DNA of 64,000 nt from Mycolicibacterium rhodesiae JS60 (lineage in GTDB: Bacteria; Actinomycetota; Actinomycetes; Mycobacteriales; Mycobacteriaceae). The translations under genes were made by a program, and so were the position numbers. Of this stretch, positions 25,990-33,893 are shown piece by piece; the first letter of the stretch is position 1, and each line of letters begins with the position of its first letter. The stretch lies in NCBI GenBank assembly GCA_000230935.2, contig AGIQ01000001.1:930001-994000 (forward strand), read 5' to 3'. The notes under the pieces were generated by a model. It searched no databases, was not told the origin of the DNA, and was given only the letters and a program-made list of their open reading frames with translations.

Positions 25990-26184
25990 ATGATCACCGA
26001 CGAACTGCGTCAGCGCCGGCTCGACGTCATCAAGGTGCGAGATCATCCCCACCAAACAGGTCTTCGACGGCGACGACGAGGTGATGACCTATTACCTCAC
26101 CACGCGCACCGCGTTTCCCGACCAGCGCCAACCCTGGTCAATTAGATCGGCCGCGGCGAGCTGCTCAGTCTGCTGGACGGTTAG
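25990..26184 (+). pseudogene. Remnant of a SnoaL-like/NTF2-fold protein gene
   Basis: MITDELRQRRLDVIK starts at 25990. After a junction near 26035 the frame changes to EIIPTKQVFDGDDEVMTYYL then TTRTAFPDQRQ, which is the typical centre of mycobacterial SnoaL-like proteins of about 140-150 residues. A last short piece (IGRGELLSLLDG then stop) follows in another frame. At least two internal deletions have removed most of the fold, so no function remains. It fills the gap between the phosphoesterase gene and the molybdopterin oxidoreductase. Confidence 0.6.
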
Positions 26185-28334
26185 GGCCTGACCGGCTCGA
26201 TAGAGATCGGGACACCGTCAAGGTGGGATGCCCCCGACAGCGCATCCTTGGCTGCCGGGGCGGCGGTCATGAGTGTGTTGACGTTGGCGCCGCCGATCTC
26301 GTTGGCGGCGCGCCAGCCACCGTCGTGGCCCCAGCCGTGCGGGTAGCTGACGACTCCGGGCGAAATCTTGTCGGTCACCTCGACTTTGACTTGGATCGAG
26401 CCCGATTCGGTGGACATGTTCACCTCGTCGCCTGTTGCGACGTGCATCGCCGCCGCATCGGCGGGGTTGACATGCAGTGCCGGAGTTCTATTAGGGCCGA
26501 CGTTGTGCATCCACGAGTTGATGCTGGACAGCTGACGGCGGCCGATGAGGACAAGGCCGTCAGCCTGTGGCGGCGTGAACCGCTTGAGCTCGTCGAGAAT
26601 CTCTGGTGCACCGAGGTCAACCCGGCCGTCCGCATGGAGTATGTGCGTCGACGCGCGTCCGGCCTGATCGCGCCGCGGTAGGGCGATGCCGTGTGGGTGC
26701 TTCTCGAGTTTCTTGATCGACCAGCCACTTCGCTTGAGTCCGAACCGATCTCCCACCGCGCTGGTGCGCAGCAGGGCATCCATCATGAAGCGCGGGCTCA
26801 GTTGAATCCCCAGCCTTCCGAGTTTGCGAAGCACCGGCTGGCCGGAGGCGGCACCCAGTCCCATTCGGCGGGCGATTTGTTCGAAGATCCACCACTCCTC
26901 TCGAACCCCGGGCGGCGGATCGAGGACTCGTTTTGTCGCTTGTAGCCAAGGGATCGGCATATGGGCGCTGAATGTGATTGGGGTGTCGGAGCGTTCGAGA
27001 AACGTCGGCGCTGGAAGGATGTAGTCCGCCTGGCGGGCGCTGTCGTTCATGTAGAGATCAATCGACACGACGAGGTCGAGTCGACGGATCGCTCGGCTGA
27101 GGGCGTTGCCGTCAGGAGCTGAGAGGACAGGGTTGCCGGCCGTCATGATGAGGGCGCGCGGCTGGCCGGGCCCCGGTGTATCGATCTCGTCGGCCAGAAC
27201 CCAGGGCATGTGGCCTGCCACATCGGGTATGCCTCCGATACGTGACTTTGTGCTTGCGTAGCCGCCGTTCCCGAACTTCGCGGCCAGGCCGGCGAGATCG
27301 ACCGGCGCATCACCGAAGAGCGACCCGCCAGCCCTATCAAAGTTGCCGCTCACCACGTTGAGTGCGTCGAGCAGGAAGTTAGTGGGCGTGGCTCCCGGGT
27401 AGCGGCAGATTCCCACCCGGCCGTACGCGACTGCCGTATCGCTGGTGCCGAAGTCGATCGCGAGGCGACGAATTGAGGCTGCGTCGATTCCAGTGACGGC
27501 AGCGGCAGTCTCGACGGTGAAATGCGATATGGCCGATTCGAATTCGTCGAGGCCGTTGGCCTGACGCGCCACAGCTGTCCGATCGACCAGCCCAACCTCG
27601 AACAGCACGTTGATCATTGCCGCGAGCAGCCAGGCGTCGGTGGTTGGTCTGATGGGCTGATGTTCGAAGCTTGCCGCGGTCTTTGTGGCGGCTGGGTCTA
27701 CGACGATCACCCTGCCACCGCGAGCTGTGATGGCGCGCAATCGATCACCGATCGGTGGCGCGGTGATTATGCTGCCGTGCGAGACCATGGGATTTGCGCC
27801 GAAGATGAGCAGGAAGTCGGTCCGCAGGATATCCGGTATGGGAAACAGCATCGGGCTACCGAACAGGAAGTGACTGGCGACGGACCTGCTCGCGTTGTCC
27901 TGTGACATTGCGCTGAAGAATTGCTTGGATCCGATTGCGTCGACGAAGCCTTTCGCCCAGAACATGTGCGACAGGCTGAACGCGGCCGGGTTGCCCATGT
28001 AGACGGCGATGGAGTCCGGACCGGACGCGCGGCACAGCGCCGTGAGGCGGCGCGCGATGTCATCGAGCGCCGATTCCCAGTCGACCTCGACGAAATCGCC
28101 GGTCGTGGTTCGCCGCATTGGGTTTCGGACCCGATCGGGATCGGCTTGCACGTGTCCCATCGCTGCACCCTTGGAGCAGATATAGCCCTCCGAGACGGGA
28201 TGGAGAATGTCGCCGCGAATTCGCACCACCTGTCCGTCTGCGACATCGGCGACGATGCCGCACAGCTGTTCACAGATCCGGCAGTACGAAACTCGTCGCT
28301 CGACCGGTGTCTCCGTAGGTTGCTCTCCGCGCAT
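26181..28334 (-). CDS. Molybdopterin-dependent oxidoreductase (DMSO reductase superfamily)
   Basis: 717 residues. The N terminus has the 4Fe-4S ligands C-x2-C-x3-C (YCRICEQLCG) with the fourth Cys in GYICSKG. MGNPAAF, LLIFGANPMVSHGS and ALIMTAGNPVLSAPDG are the cofactor-binding blocks. The C-terminal cap has NSWMHNVG, LHVNPADAAAM and YPHGWGHDGGW. The residue that would ligate molybdenum is not obvious around SAMSQDNASR. No Tat signal is seen, so it is cytoplasmic. Related mycobacterial proteins have no settled substrate. It is divergent from a double-headed AsnC regulator gene with 65 bases between and a -10-like TATACC 8 bases before the ATG, so it is probably controlled by that regulator. 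Confidence 0.88.
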   Translation of the reverse strand: MRGEQPTETPVERRVSYCRICEQLCGIVADVADGQVVRIRGDILHPVSEGYICSKGAAMGHVQADPDRVRNPMRRTTTGDFVEVDWESALDDIARRLTALCRASGPDSIAVYMGNPAAFSLSHMFWAKGFVDAIGSKQFFSAMSQDNASRSVASHFLFGSPMLFPIPDILRTDFLLIFGANPMVSHGSIITAPPIGDRLRAITARGGRVIVVDPAATKTAASFEHQPIRPTTDAWLLAAMINVLFEVGLVDRTAVARQANGLDEFESAISHFTVETAAAVTGIDAASIRRLAIDFGTSDTAVAYGRVGICRYPGATPTNFLLDALNVVSGNFDRAGGSLFGDAPVDLAGLAAKFGNGGYASTKSRIGGIPDVAGHMPWVLADEIDTPGPGQPRALIMTAGNPVLSAPDGNALSRAIRRLDLVVSIDLYMNDSARQADYILPAPTFLERSDTPITFSAHMPIPWLQATKRVLDPPPGVREEWWIFEQIARRMGLGAASGQPVLRKLGRLGIQLSPRFMMDALLRTSAVGDRFGLKRSGWSIKKLEKHPHGIALPRRDQAGRASTHILHADGRVDLGAPEILDELKRFTPPQADGLVLIGRRQLSSINSWMHNVGPNRTPALHVNPADAAAMHVATGDEVNMSTESGSIQVKVEVTDKISPGVVSYPHGWGHDGGWRAANEIGGANVNTLMTAAPAAKDALSGASHLDGVPISIEPVRP

Positions 28335-28358
28335 CTATGCAGGGTATATCCGGAACCG

Positions 28359-28409
28359 CGATACGCAAAGAGCGAACAATTTCGGAATACAACGGCACTA
28401 TGCGTAGCA
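28359..28409 (+). promoter_or_regulatory. Divergent promoter region with two YGCGTAKCR sites
   Basis: CGATACGCA at 28359-28367 (TGCGTATCG on the other strand) and TGCGTAGCA at 28401-28409 flank the starts of the divergent molybdopterin oxidoreductase and AsnC genes. The second site overlaps the AsnC start codon at 28400. A -10-like TACAAC at 28388-28393 lies six bases before that ATG, so a leaderless transcript is likely and bound protein would cover its start. The same motif recurs across the island. That this is the regulator's operator is inference. Confidence 0.5.
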
Positions 28410-29380
28410 AGTCTGCGGTATGGTTCAGCGTGGCCTGCCGCCCTCGACAGCAACTTGATGATGTCGACCGCGAGCTGTGCCGGGCACTCGTGGCCGATGC
28501 GCATATCAGCCTGCGCGAACTAGCAGTCATCGCCGGCGTCACCAACGAAACGGTGACAGCGAGGCTTCGGCGCTTGCGCGAAGCAAACGTTCTTGCCACG
28601 ACGGTGTTGATCGATGCCGCAGCCGCGGGCTACGCAGCGAGCGCCGTGGTTCGGATCAAGGCTCCGCGGCCAGCCCTGCGGGTGTTGGTTGGGGAATGCG
28701 CCGCGTCGCCGGGTTGTGGGTTCCTCTCGGCGGCGATGGGCGCGTGTGATCTCGTGATGGTTCTTCTCGGGGTCGACCTTGAGGACGTCCGCTCCACGCT
28801 CCGCGCGGCAACGCGTGGCATCTGCGATATCCGAGCCGTCGAGATCGACGTGGTAACAAGTGTTCTGGCCTACGATCTCGGCAGCCTCACGTTACCCATC
28901 CGGCCGTGGCCCGCTGATCGGCTCCCGTCGCCCCGGCCGTCGCTGGATGACCTCGATTGCGCTCTGCTGGCGGAACTCACCGCCTCGGGGCACGAATCGA
29001 ATCGGGAGATCGCGCGTCGGCTGAACGTCAGCGACGTCACCGTCCGCGCGCGGACGCGGCGCCTCGAACAGGGCGGATTGATACGTGTGGTCGCCGGCGT
29101 CGACCCTGTTGCCGCCGGGGACCGGCAGCTGTTCGGGATGGTCTTCGTCAGGTTGGATGACGAGTCGGTGCTGCCGTCTCTGACCGAACGCTCCATTGTC
29201 GTCACGGCGGTCAAGACGCTCGGAGCGGCGGATTTGGTTCTCCAAATCGGTGGGCAGTCCGTACTCGAACTCACCGATTTCGTCTCAGAGCTGGCCAACC
29301 TCAGGGGTGTCCGTGGACTCGACGTCTGTTACCTCACCGATGTGTTGTTGCATCAGAACCATCTGGCCCGGTTTGGGTAA
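28400..29380 (+). CDS. Double-headed Lrp/AsnC-type transcriptional regulator
   Basis: 326 residues, about twice the length of a normal Lrp/AsnC protein. A first winged helix (LDDVDRELCRALVADAHISL, then ETVTARLRRLREANVL) and ligand-type domain are followed by a second AsnC helix-turn-helix (LDDLDCALLAELTASGHESN, then RRLNVSDVTVRARTRRLEQG) and a second sensor region. The ATG at 28400 is preferred: it lies just behind a -10-like element and removes an N-terminal segment with unusual composition. A longer frame starts at 28337. It probably regulates itself, the molybdopterin oxidoreductase and the downstream catabolic operon. A second protein of the same design is encoded at 37239-38258. Confidence 0.83.
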   Translation: MRSKSAVWFSVACRPRQQLDDVDRELCRALVADAHISLRELAVIAGVTNETVTARLRRLREANVLATTVLIDAAAAGYAASAVVRIKAPRPALRVLVGECAASPGCGFLSAAMGACDLVMVLLGVDLEDVRSTLRAATRGICDIRAVEIDVVTSVLAYDLGSLTLPIRPWPADRLPSPRPSLDDLDCALLAELTASGHESNREIARRLNVSDVTVRARTRRLEQGGLIRVVAGVDPVAAGDRQLFGMVFVRLDDESVLPSLTERSIVVTAVKTLGAADLVLQIGGQSVLELTDFVSELANLRGVRGLDVCYLTDVLLHQNHLARFG

Positions 29381-29391
29381 CGATTGCGCTA

Positions 29392-29438
29392 CGATACGCG
29401 TTCAGTGCTACGCGTTTCTATATCAAAATGTCTAGACA
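29392..29438 (+). promoter_or_regulatory. Operator-like cluster before the kinase-dehydrogenase-P450 operon
   Basis: CGATACGCG (29392-29400) and TGCTACGCG (29406-29414) are two YGCGTAKCR sites read on the minus strand, 14 bases apart. A separate 10-base perfect palindrome TGTCTAGACA lies at 29429-29438, 13 bases before the ATG of the phosphotransferase gene. The arrangement looks like a regulated promoter. The palindrome could bind a different factor. Confidence 0.45.
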
Positions 29439-29451
29439 GTGAAAGTTTGCG

Positions 29452-30699
29452 ATGGTTAGTGACGGCATAGCAATGGTGATCCGAGACGGTGGTGGCGCTG
29501 CTCCTCGAATCGGTACCAGACCCTCTATCGGAGCGATCCTCGGGACGGCTCAAGCCGCAACTCGATTGGCCGCGTACCTGGCGCTTGATCGGGTCGGGTA
29601 TCGCCCCACTATCAATGCGCCGGCTCCCGGCAACGCCGAGCACATCACCCGTGACTGGTTGAACCGAGTTCTACGGCCCACGCTCGGTGGCGCATGTGTC
29701 GATTCGGTGCATGTCGAACAGCATTCTTCAGGCACATCGGTACGGGCGAGGATCCACCTGACCTACCTGGGTTCGAGTGCAGGACAATACCTTCCGTCAT
29801 CGATGTTCGCGAAGTGCCTCCCGTCGTTCACCACGCGGCTGGGCAACGGCCTGACCGGCACTGCATCCTCGGAAGCCGGCTTCTACAACAACCTCCGACC
29901 ATCCCTCGATCTCGAGGCGCCGCACGGGTATTACTGCGCCTTCGACGGGCGCTCGTTTCGGGCAATTCAGCTGTTGGAGGACCTGGTCGAGACGCGACAA
30001 GCGTCGTTCTGCACCCCAACGACCGCCATATCGCGCGAGCAAGCCGAGGATGTCGTGACGCAATTGGCGCGGCTGCACAGTCAGGCGGCGCGACTGAACC
30101 TCACCGACGATGGCAAGCCGGGATGGCTGCGCACCTACCCCGAGTGGTGGAAATCCACGGGGGAGGTGGCGATGATTCGCCGGTATCACCTGCGGGGCCA
30201 ACGGCACGCCGACGAGTTGGGCATCACGCCCAGGCGGCTGATGGGGCGCGGTGAGCAGTTGTGGCAGAACTTCGAGCAGTCGGTCCACGCACACCGCAAA
30301 CTGCCCCGCACCGTGCTCCACGGTGATACCCACCTTGGCAATTGGTACATGACCGGTGGTGGCCGGCTCGGTCTGTGTGATTGGCAATGCGTTTCGGTCG
30401 GCCACTGGTCGCGCGACTTGGCCTATGCGCTTGCCACCGTGCTGTCCGTCGATCAACGACGGAGCTGGGAGCGCGAATTGATCGACAGCTACCTCGACCA
30501 ATTCCAGGCGGCCCACGCCGTACCCCGATCCGAGGCGCTCGAGCTGTACAGGCAACAACTGACCGGTGCGCTGGCGATGTGGACCACCACCTTGCGGCCC
30601 CCGAAGTTCCTTCCCGCCATGCAGCCGCTGGAAACCTCGGTCGAGATGCTCCGCCGCATCCTCACCGCTATAGACGATCACGATGTACTGCCGCACTGA
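29452..30699 (+). CDS. APH-like phosphotransferase (small-molecule kinase)
   Basis: 415 residues of the aminoglycoside phosphotransferase/ecdysteroid kinase superfamily. The catalytic loop is VLHGDTHLGNWY and the metal-binding motif LCDWQCVSVGHWSRDLAYAL. Such kinases use ATP to phosphorylate a hydroxyl on a small molecule; in catabolic clusters they often act on alcohols or coupled acyl substrates. It is the first gene of a tight operon, with the aldehyde dehydrogenase start region touching its stop. The ATG at 29452 is not certain; one at 29473 is in frame. Confidence 0.82.
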   Translation: MVSDGIAMVIRDGGGAAPRIGTRPSIGAILGTAQAATRLAAYLALDRVGYRPTINAPAPGNAEHITRDWLNRVLRPTLGGACVDSVHVEQHSSGTSVRARIHLTYLGSSAGQYLPSSMFAKCLPSFTTRLGNGLTGTASSEAGFYNNLRPSLDLEAPHGYYCAFDGRSFRAIQLLEDLVETRQASFCTPTTAISREQAEDVVTQLARLHSQAARLNLTDDGKPGWLRTYPEWWKSTGEVAMIRRYHLRGQRHADELGITPRRLMGRGEQLWQNFEQSVHAHRKLPRTVLHGDTHLGNWYMTGGGRLGLCDWQCVSVGHWSRDLAYALATVLSVDQRRSWERELIDSYLDQFQAAHAVPRSEALELYRQQLTGALAMWTTTLRPPKFLPAMQPLETSVEMLRRILTAIDDHDVLPH

Positions 30700-30716
30700 T
30701 GGAGGAACGAAACAAT

Positions 30717-32165
30717 ATGGAACATGGGCGATCACAGCTGTTCATCGACGTCATTTCACCGGCGACCGAGCGTCGGATCGGCGTCATACCTGTGGCGAGC
30801 GCACCCGATGTGGACAAGGCCGTTGCGGCAGCTCGACGTGCGCGGCACTCGGCGGATTGGAGCGCAATCGGTGTCAGCGGTCGGGCGCGAATCCTGAACA
30901 AGCTGGCAGATGAGCTCGAGGCCAACTCCGACGAACGGGCGTCTCTGACCTCCGGACAGAACGGCATGCCGATACTCATCGCCAGGCCGGCGGAAGGCGT
31001 TGCCCCCGTGGCGATTCTGCGGTACTACGCGGCACTCGCCGAACAGCTTCCATCCGAAGAGCGCCGGCCTCGGGTTGGCGGAGACGGTGAAACCATCGTC
31101 CGCCGCGAGCCGGTAGGTGTGGTTGCCGCCGTGGTTCCCTGGAACTACCCCCAGGCTCTCACGATGTTCAAACTGGCACCCGCCCTCGCAGCGGGCTGCA
31201 CGGTGGTACTCAAGCCGGCGCCCGAAACGTCTCTGGATGCCCTTGAGTTGGCGGCTGCCGCGCAACGCGCAGGTATACCGGATGGAGTCCTCGGCGTGGT
31301 CACCGGTGGGGCGGACGTCGGTGAGTACCTGGTGTCACATCCCGGTGTCGACAAGGTGGCGTTCACCGGCTCGACGCGGGCCGGACGTGCGATCGCCGAG
31401 GTGTGCGGTCGTCTGCTCCGGCCCGTGACGTTGGAGCTCGGGGGAAAGTCAGCTGCCATCGTTCTGGATGACGCCGACCTGTCTTCCACTGCTGCCGGGC
31501 TGGCCACAGCGTCTCTGCTCAACAGCGGTCAGACATGTCACCTCTCCACGAGAATCCTTGCGCCGCAATCCCGGTACGACGAAGTGGTGGGTGCCGTCGC
31601 AGCCATGGCAGCGTCTTTGCCGGTGGGCGACCCGCTCGACCCATCGACATATATCGGCCCACTGGTTTCGCGGCGGCAGCGTGAGCGGGTCGAACAGTAC
31701 ATCCAGATCGGAAAGGACTCCGGGGCCAAGGTCGCCTACGGTGGTGGCCCGACGGACCGCGATATCGGGTGGTACGTACAGCCGACGGTTTTTGCTGGAG
31801 TTGACAATTCGAGCCAGATCGCCCGCGACGAGGTCTTCGGACCGGTGCTGACGGTTATTCCCTATGCCGATGTGGATGAAGCCGTGAGTATCGCGAACGA
31901 CTCCGAGTACGGTCTCGGCGGCACGATCTGGACTTCGGACACAGAGCGCGGCCTTGAGGTAGCGCGACGCGTCGAGACGGGCAGTGTCGGTGTCAACTTC
32001 TACGACTTGGACCTCGGTGCGCCATTCGGCGGCGTCAAGGCGAGCGGGCTGGGGCGAGAGCTCGGGCCCGAGGGTTTGGCGGCGTACTACCAGTTGAAGT
32101 CGATCTACCTCAGGTCGCACCCGCTCGGGGCTCAGACAGATGAGTTTGTAGCTACGAATACATGA
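30717..32165 (+). CDS. Aldehyde dehydrogenase (NAD(P)+ dependent)
   Basis: 482 residues. PWNYPQALTMFKLAPALAAG begins the cofactor domain, VAFTGSTRAGRAI binds NAD(P), the catalytic Glu is in VTLELGGKSAAIV and the catalytic Cys in NSGQTCHLSTR. EVFGPVLTVIPY is the usual C-terminal block. The ATG at 30717 is preceded by GGAGGA ten bases upstream; an ATG at 30699 overlapping the kinase stop is less well placed. It would oxidise an aldehyde made by the island's P450 or GMC oxidoreductase to an acid. Confidence 0.9.
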   Translation: MEHGRSQLFIDVISPATERRIGVIPVASAPDVDKAVAAARRARHSADWSAIGVSGRARILNKLADELEANSDERASLTSGQNGMPILIARPAEGVAPVAILRYYAALAEQLPSEERRPRVGGDGETIVRREPVGVVAAVVPWNYPQALTMFKLAPALAAGCTVVLKPAPETSLDALELAAAAQRAGIPDGVLGVVTGGADVGEYLVSHPGVDKVAFTGSTRAGRAIAEVCGRLLRPVTLELGGKSAAIVLDDADLSSTAAGLATASLLNSGQTCHLSTRILAPQSRYDEVVGAVAAMAASLPVGDPLDPSTYIGPLVSRRQRERVEQYIQIGKDSGAKVAYGGGPTDRDIGWYVQPTVFAGVDNSSQIARDEVFGPVLTVIPYADVDEAVSIANDSEYGLGGTIWTSDTERGLEVARRVETGSVGVNFYDLDLGAPFGGVKASGLGRELGPEGLAAYYQLKSIYLRSHPLGAQTDEFVATNT

Positions 32166-32227
32166 AGCTCGAACCTTGTCATGCATCAGTTCGCGTAATA
32201 TCGTCGAAGTATGGCAACGCAGTTTGT

Positions 32228-33670
32228 GTGACCGATCGACAGCAAAGTAGGTGTACCAACTTGGCGATTACCGAAGATGCGGCCGAGAGCGCAGTCGCTG
32301 ACCTGCTCAGGGTCCCGACGGGCACGAGACGACGCGCCCCCGGTCCCGGTATCGCCCGGTTGGCGTTGATGGCCGCGCGGGTACGTGACCCGTTCCGCCT
32401 CTTGGACGACTGTGTCGCCAAGTACGGCGACTTCTATTCGATGCCGTTGGGGCCTGGTGGGACATTGGTGGTCAACGATCCCGACCATGTGGCGTCGTGG
32501 CTGCTCGACTACTCGAAGTATCACAAGGGCGTGATGTCACGGGCGTTGGTACCGGCTCTCGGGGAGAGCATTCCGGTGGCTGATGGCGAGCCCTGGAAGC
32601 GAAGTCGCAAGGCCCTCAACCCCGCGTTCTCGCGGCGGAGCCTCAACGGCCTGGCGGAGTTGTTCCGTGACTCGTTCGACGACTCCTTGGCGCGGTGGGA
32701 TGCGATCGCCGACTCGGGTGAAGAGGTGGATATCTACCGCGAGTTGTCGATCTTGACGATGGCGGCGTTGCAGCGGTCGATGTTCTCCTCATCGGTGTCC
32801 AACGCCGACGTCCCCGAGTTGGTCGATCTTTTCCGGGTGCAGACGACATACATGGGTGGGCTGATGCTGACCTTCTGGGGGCCCTCGTGGCTACCCGCGC
32901 CAGGTGGTCGTGCGGGGAAGGCGGCAGTTACCACGATCCGCAAGCGCATAGAGGCCGCGATTGCGGATCGACGTGCCAACCCCACGGACACGCCGGATGT
33001 GCTCAACACCTTGTTGGCGCTCGACGGTGAAGACGGCGCGACTATGGATCACGAGAACCTCGTCGATCAGCTCATGGGACTATGGTTCGGCGGGTTCGAC
33101 ACCACCGCATCAGCTCTTGCGTGGTCCGTCGCGCTACTCGCGCAGAACCCCGATGCGTTGGAGGCGCTGCACGCCGAAGCCGATGCATACACCGGCAATT
33201 TCGATGCGGTCGCCGACCTGAACAGCCTCCCGTACTCGAGAGCCGCTTTCGATGAAGCGCAGCGTTTGCAGGGCGCGTTGTTGCTGACTCGCCAAGCGCT
33301 CGAGGACGACGAAATCAATGGGTACTTTGTGCCCAAAGGTAGCCAGGTGGGGGTGAGCGCGTACACCCTTGGCCGGCATAGCGGGCTGTGGGACAAGCCC
33401 TTGGCCTATGACCCGATGCGGTGGCTCGACCACCGCAAGGAAACCATGCACAAGTTCCAGTTCCTCATGTTCGGCGGCGGACCGCGGCACTGCATCGGTT
33501 CGGGCATGGCCTATCTGGAGGCACAGTTCGTTCTCACGAAAATCGCCCAGCGCTACTACATCCAGCCGCGGCCGGGCTGGGCACCCCGGCATGACTTCCA
33601 TCTGAGCACCGGCCTCAAGGGCGGCGTGCCCGGCCGCATCATCCATCGACAGCGAAAGTCCCTGCAATGA
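32228..33670 (+). CDS. Cytochrome P450
   Basis: About 480 residues. The I-helix motif is GFDTTASAL, the ExxR Glu is in FDEAQRLQ, and the heme loop is FGGGPRHCIGSGMA. The N terminus is uncertain. An ATG at 32162 overlaps the dehydrogenase stop by four bases, but codons 32162-32228 have AT-rich third positions unlike the rest, so I prefer the GTG at 32228; a TTG at 32261 is also possible. The ferredoxin gene follows with a 4-base overlap. A matching ferredoxin reductase is not in this operon, so one from elsewhere, such as the product of 20301-21713, must serve. Confidence 0.9.
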   Translation: MTDRQQSRCTNLAITEDAAESAVADLLRVPTGTRRRAPGPGIARLALMAARVRDPFRLLDDCVAKYGDFYSMPLGPGGTLVVNDPDHVASWLLDYSKYHKGVMSRALVPALGESIPVADGEPWKRSRKALNPAFSRRSLNGLAELFRDSFDDSLARWDAIADSGEEVDIYRELSILTMAALQRSMFSSSVSNADVPELVDLFRVQTTYMGGLMLTFWGPSWLPAPGGRAGKAAVTTIRKRIEAAIADRRANPTDTPDVLNTLLALDGEDGATMDHENLVDQLMGLWFGGFDTTASALAWSVALLAQNPDALEALHAEADAYTGNFDAVADLNSLPYSRAAFDEAQRLQGALLLTRQALEDDEINGYFVPKGSQVGVSAYTLGRHSGLWDKPLAYDPMRWLDHRKETMHKFQFLMFGGGPRHCIGSGMAYLEAQFVLTKIAQRYYIQPRPGWAPRHDFHLSTGLKGGVPGRIIHRQRKSLQ

Positions 33671-33852
33671 AGCGCATCAATATCGACGGAGACCTGTGCC
33701 AGGGCACCCGGTTGTGCGAATCCGTGCTAAGTGGAGTCGAATTCGACGACGACGGTATCGCGATCGCCACTGACACGCCCGTTCCCGACGCCATCGCTGC
33801 GCGCGCTGAGTCCGTGTGTCCGAGTATGGCCATCACCGTGGCGGATGCCTAA
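33667..33852 (+). CDS. Single-cluster ferredoxin with CxxTxxC motif
   Basis: 61 residues. The cluster motif is CQGTRLC with a later CPSMAI, giving C-x2-T-x2-C...CP. Thr occupies the variable central position, so a 3Fe-4S or atypical cluster is likely. The ATG overlaps the P450 stop by four bases, which indicates that it is the P450's electron donor. Confidence 0.9.
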   Translation: MKRINIDGDLCQGTRLCESVLSGVEFDDDGIAIATDTPVPDAIAARAESVCPSMAITVADA

Positions 33853-33893
33853 GAGACGTAACCAATGTCCACCCAAAGAAAAAGGAGTCACCC

